From the NCBI GenBank assembly GCA_017630115.1, contig JAGBVY010000032.1:1-16990 (forward strand): a stretch of 16,990 bases of DNA, given 5' to 3'. The DNA comes from Tidjanibacter sp. Its GTDB lineage: Bacteria; Bacteroidota; Bacteroidia; Bacteroidales; Rikenellaceae. The notes beneath the pieces are model-generated. The model searched no databases. It worked only from the letters and a program-made list of their open reading frames with translations, and had not been told where the DNA came from. The position numbers and the translations under genes are program-made. Positions 14,465-16,990 of this stretch are shown here, in pieces; the stretch's first letter is position 1; each line of letters starts with the position of its first letter.

Positions 14465-15868
14465 CTACCTTGCGGCGGCCATAAACTCCTCCACCTCTTC
14501 GATGGTGATAGGGATGTGTTTGCCCTCGCCGAGCATAATGTTGCCATCCTCGGTGATGAGCAAGTCGTCTTCCAAACGGATGCCACCAAACTCATAGAAA
14601 GCGCCCAGTTTGTCGTAGTTGATAAACTCTTTGCACTTGCCTTCGCCCTTCCACTGCTCAATCAATGCGGGGATGAAGTAGATGCCGGGCTCGTCGGTAA
14701 GCACCGTGCCGGGACGCAAGCGCCAGCGACTACGCATAATACAGGTGTCCACCTCGTCGGCACGAGCTACAATCTTGGAGAAATCTCTCATACCTCTCTC
14801 GCCCATAGCCTCGCAGTCGTGAACATCCATACCCAAACCGTGACCCAATCCGTGGGGCATAAAGAGGCCCACAGCACCCGCTGCCACAGCCTCGTCGGCA
14901 TCACCCTTCATAAGACCCACGCCAATCAGACCCTCGGCCAAGGCTTTCAAGGCCACGTTGTGGAGATTCATATATTGGCCGGGTTTGGCCACCTTCAACA
15001 CCTCGTCGTGGGCGTTGAGCACGATATTGTAGATGTCCCTCTGGATGGGGCTAAACTTGCCACTTACAGGGAAAGTGCGGGTGTGGTCGGAGCAGTAGTT
15101 ATTGACACTCTCGCCACCTGCGTCCACCAACAGCAGACGACCATTCTGGCAAATGCCGTCGTGAGAGTGGTTGTGGAGTGTTTCGCCGTGTTGCGAGACA
15201 ATGGAGTGGAACGACACACCCTCACCAAGTTGGTGGGTAACACCCTCCATAGCGCCGGCAATGATTCGCTCCGATACACCCTCGCGGGTAAGACGCATAG
15301 CTGTGGTGTGCATCTGGTAGCCCACCTCAAAGGCCCTCTGCAACTCCTCAATCTCCTCGGCGCTCTTCTCCTCACGCATAGCTGCCACGTTGATGACGAG
15401 GTCGGCCGAGCAGTGGGCATAGTGCTCGGAGGGCTGTATGCCGGTGAGGTTGCTCATCAGGAGTGTGCCCTCGCCACGATAGGGGACAAGGTAGTGTACC
15501 TTGCGACCCTCGCGCAGAGCTGCCTGCACCCTCTGACGAGCCTCAGCAAAGGGGGCGGTGTGGTCCACACCCACCTGTGCGCCAAGCTCCTTGATTGAGG
15601 GCTGTGGCCCCATCCAGATGATGTCATCGACGGTGTAGTCGTTGCCGAAGAGATAGTCACGCTCCTCGTCGAGGTCGATTATGCCCACGAGGTCGGCATT
15701 TTGTAGTCCAAAGAAGTATAGGAAGGTGCTGTCCTGACGGAATGCGTAGGCGTTGTCGAAATAGTTGCGGGGCGCCTCGCTATTGCCGGGAAGAACGACA
15801 ATACCGCCTTTGGGCATACGACGACGCAGCTCGTTGCGTCGTGCGATGTAGGTCTGTTTTGCAAACAT
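14465..15868 (-). CDS. pepP: Xaa-Pro aminopeptidase (M24B)
   Basis: This 467-residue cytoplasmic metallopeptidase removes N-terminal residues in front of proline. The N-terminal creatinase-like domain (about 1-165) contains YFDNAYAFRQDSTFLYFFGL. The C-terminal pita-bread catalytic domain has all five metal ligands: Asp249 (LLLVDAGGE), Asp261 (CSDHTRTFPVSG), His343 (PHGLGHGLGMDVHD), Glu393 (LTDEPGIYF) and Glu433 (GGIRLEDDLLIT). Length is usual for the family (about 440-470). The ATG at 15868 is supported by the normal N-terminus. It is a single gene with its own promoter and terminator, so not part of the fimbrial unit. No signal peptide is present. It appears intact and of housekeeping type. 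Confidence 0.95.
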   Translation of the reverse strand: MFAKQTYIARRNELRRRMPKGGIVVLPGNSEAPRNYFDNAYAFRQDSTFLYFFGLQNADLVGIIDLDEERDYLFGNDYTVDDIIWMGPQPSIKELGAQVGVDHTAPFAEARQRVQAALREGRKVHYLVPYRGEGTLLMSNLTGIQPSEHYAHCSADLVINVAAMREEKSAEEIEELQRAFEVGYQMHTTAMRLTREGVSERIIAGAMEGVTHQLGEGVSFHSIVSQHGETLHNHSHDGICQNGRLLLVDAGGESVNNYCSDHTRTFPVSGKFSPIQRDIYNIVLNAHDEVLKVAKPGQYMNLHNVALKALAEGLIGVGLMKGDADEAVAAGAVGLFMPHGLGHGLGMDVHDCEAMGERGMRDFSKIVARADEVDTCIMRSRWRLRPGTVLTDEPGIYFIPALIEQWKGEGKCKEFINYDKLGAFYEFGGIRLEDDLLITEDGNIMLGEGKHIPITIEEVEEFMAAAR

Positions 15869-15921
15869 AGTGTTGTATGGTTTTTAGTTTTAGTTGTTGC
15901 AGTTTGCGTTTGAATGCCGAG

Positions 15922-15955
15922 CAAAGTTATTGCTCATTTGGCGTAAAGTTACAAA
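15922..15955 (-). promoter_or_regulatory. Promoter of the aminopeptidase gene
   Basis: Read on the minus strand, TAACTTTG (15922-15929) matches the -7 consensus, with TTTG (15952-15955) 22 bases upstream as -33. Transcription would begin near 15915, about 47 bases before the start codon. Confidence 0.6.
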
Positions 15956-16014
15956 AAGATTTCCAAACGGCCCTATTTCTACCCCCAAATTCCACCCAAC
16001 CACCAGAAAATAAA

Positions 16015-16042
16015 AAAAGGAGATGTTTTCGCATCTCCTTTT
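16015..16042 (-). terminator. Hairpin terminator with T tract on the minus strand
   Basis: AAAAGGAGATG (16015-16025) pairs with CATCTCCTTTT (16032-16042) around TTTTCG. On the minus strand the stem is followed by TTTTTTTATTTT, a good terminator tail; on the + strand the tail is short. No gene on the minus strand ends close by: the nearest stops at 16346 and has its own terminator. It may end read-through or an unrecognised small RNA. Confidence 0.7.
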
Positions 16043-16293
16043 CCGTACCCAGAGCCGTTGCCTTGGGATGGTTACATATAGGGGCACAAACGAACTAACT
16101 GCGTGAGAATGAGGGATTTTACAACTATTTGATACTGAATATTTGCAACTAATTGGGGTGTCGGTAGTTATGAAAAATATGCAAAAAACACCCTCAATTT
16201 TAGTATGATAAGGTGACCAAAGTGACCAACGCTAAATCTTTTCGTGAAAATGAGGGGTTCTGTGTGATAATCATCAGTAGGAAATAACAAGAA
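16043..16293. other. Gene-free stretch with short repeats and hairpins
   Basis: No coding region or recognisable RNA gene is seen. CCCAGAGC (16048-16055) and GCCTTGGG (16060-16067) make an imperfect stem. AATTGGGGTGT (16151-16161) pairs with ACACCCTCAATT (16188-16199) with one bulge. CGTGAGAATGAGGG (16102-16115) and CGTGAAAATGAGGG (16243-16256) are 13/14 direct repeats 141 bases apart. GTGACCAA occurs twice, 9 bases apart (16213 and 16222). Base content is AT-rich. Confidence 0.5.
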
Positions 16294-16319
16294 AAAAGGA
16301 ATAACCGGTTATTCCTTTT
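16294..16319 (-). terminator. Palindromic terminator of the orphan gene
   Basis: A perfect 26-base palindrome: AAAAGGAATAA (16294-16304), CCGG, TTATTCCTTTT (16309-16319). On the minus strand it lies 27 bases after the stop of the orphan gene and ends in a T run (TTTTTTC). Confidence 0.85.
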
Positions 16320-16345
16320 AACATATTTCGCCGTTACACTCTGTC

Positions 16346-16966
16346 TTACAGCCAAGCGGTGATATCAAAAAACTTGTCGGTGTCATATAGTCTTGAAACA
16401 CCGTAATAAATCTCAACACCTTTATCCTCTAACGATTTGCAGATTGATAATTGCTCTTCAACAGGCAAATCATAATAGTTCTCGGGAATCGTACCATCTC
16501 CTATCTCGCAATCACCTTCAAAGTAGCATATTCTTTTGAAATACTTGCCATCAACATCGTTTGTTGCCCCTTCTTTATCACTCTCAACATCCGATGTGTC
16601 AAAATATATATTTGTCAATTTATGCAATTTTACATCTGAGATGTAGTATCGCAAGACACCGCCACAGTACACACCTCCTGAAATATGCAAATTACCATCC
16701 TTTAATTCAACACAATCAGGCTTAGTTTCCGAGTATGCAATGTCTGGACCGTTACCTGGTACTACATTATCCCATACAGAGAAACCATAAATTACACTAC
16801 CTTCACAATATTCATTTTTAGACTTTTTTATCGTATAGACCTTGCCGTTTACTCTACCGATTTCATAATACTTATCAAACTCAACACAAAGCTCGAACGC
16901 TTCTGTTATTTTTTCGTATAGATCAGCGCCTACTGCACCTTCAATAACAAAACTATTGATTACCAT
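16346..16966 (-). CDS. Hypothetical protein, AT-rich orphan
   Basis: This is a 206-residue protein that I do not recognise. The ATG at 16966 is the only Met in the frame and follows an in-frame TAG (16970-16972), so the start is firm. No signal peptide, lipobox or membrane helix is seen, so it is likely cytoplasmic. It is acidic (repeated Asp/Glu, as in TSDVESDKEG and YFEGDCEIGDG), Tyr-rich, and has seven Cys including the close set YCEG, DCVE, YCGG. The C-terminal half (YFKRICYFEGDCEIG, then LPVEEQLSICKSLEDKG) looks alpha/beta. One 60-base line counted by hand (16801-16860) is 20/60 G+C against 38/60 in a line of the neighbouring aminopeptidase gene, so it may be acquired. Small acidic orphans of this kind include toxin-immunity proteins, but nothing here proves that. 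Confidence 0.7.
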   Translation of the reverse strand: MVINSFVIEGAVGADLYEKITEAFELCVEFDKYYEIGRVNGKVYTIKKSKNEYCEGSVIYGFSVWDNVVPGNGPDIAYSETKPDCVELKDGNLHISGGVYCGGVLRYYISDVKLHKLTNIYFDTSDVESDKEGATNDVDGKYFKRICYFEGDCEIGDGTIPENYYDLPVEEQLSICKSLEDKGVEIYYGVSRLYDTDKFFDITAWL

Positions 16967-16990
16967 ATCCTATCTATTTGGTTTCTATGT

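Noticed and set aside
14402..15598. 398-codon + strand frame opposite the aminopeptidase
   Set aside because: The minus strand carries a complete metallopeptidase with all metal ligands; the other frame also runs through its terminator.
16048..16080. Resemblance to a tRNA 3' end on the minus strand (GGCTCTGGGTAC)
   Set aside because: No matching 5' acceptor strand, anticodon arm or TTCRA T-loop nearby; cannot be supported as a tRNA or an attachment site.
1..16990. CRISPR arrays, insertion sequences, rRNA
   Set aside because: No regularly spaced long repeats, transposase frames or rRNA-like sequence seen on either strand.

Overview
The window looks like chromosome of a Bacteroidales bacterium, probably near Rikenellaceae/Alistipes. 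The support is Bacteroidota-type promoters (TAnnTTTG -7 boxes), type V fimbrial genes with Bacteroidales-specific helper families, an F-type ATPase gene order ending E-F-H-A-G, lipoproteins with Bacteroidota-style N-termini and fairly GC-rich coding DNA. The genus is an inference; no marker here fixes it.

Bases 1-3850 hold the distal half of the ATP synthase operon on the + strand: the last codons of atpE (c ring), then atpF (b), atpH (delta), atpA (alpha) and atpG (gamma, GTG start). A 7-bp stem-loop lies between atpE and atpF, where c-ring and stator transcripts need different stoichiometry.

Bases 3851-11350 hold a regulator and a fimbrial locus, all on the + strand. An AraC-family regulator (4007-4897) has its own promoter. 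It is followed by about 550 bases without a convincing gene, containing two pairs of GATGT words spaced exactly 21 bp apart, a run of nine G, a -7-like box and a long leader with hairpins. Next come a DUF3575 outer-membrane protein with an N-terminal OmpA-like part, a DUF5119 lipoprotein (likely anchor or accessory) and three fimbrillin-family lipoproteins. The first two fimbrillins are clearly similar at the N-terminus and have A-rich, Shine-Dalgarno-poor leaders. The third is divergent, GTG-started and set behind a 12-bp perfect stem. The locus ends in a 99-bp tract of 9-bp units that switch strand midway, and then a strong bidirectional terminator.

Bases 11374-15868 hold two minus-strand genes: a 988-residue predicted surface lipoprotein with Ig/FnIII-like segments, a perfect EF-hand loop and a basic tail, and a complete M24B Xaa-Pro aminopeptidase. 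Each has a terminator and a candidate promoter.

Bases 15869-16345 are gene-free and rich in hairpins and short repeats. The last gene (16346-16966, minus) is an AT-rich orphan of 206 residues that may be acquired DNA.

The fimbrial genes plausibly act as one unit: DUF3575 protein in the outer membrane, DUF5119 protein as accessory or anchor, and the fimbrillins as shaft and tip subunits. The adjacent AraC protein is the natural candidate regulator. All function assignments rest on motif recognition by eye; no database search was run.
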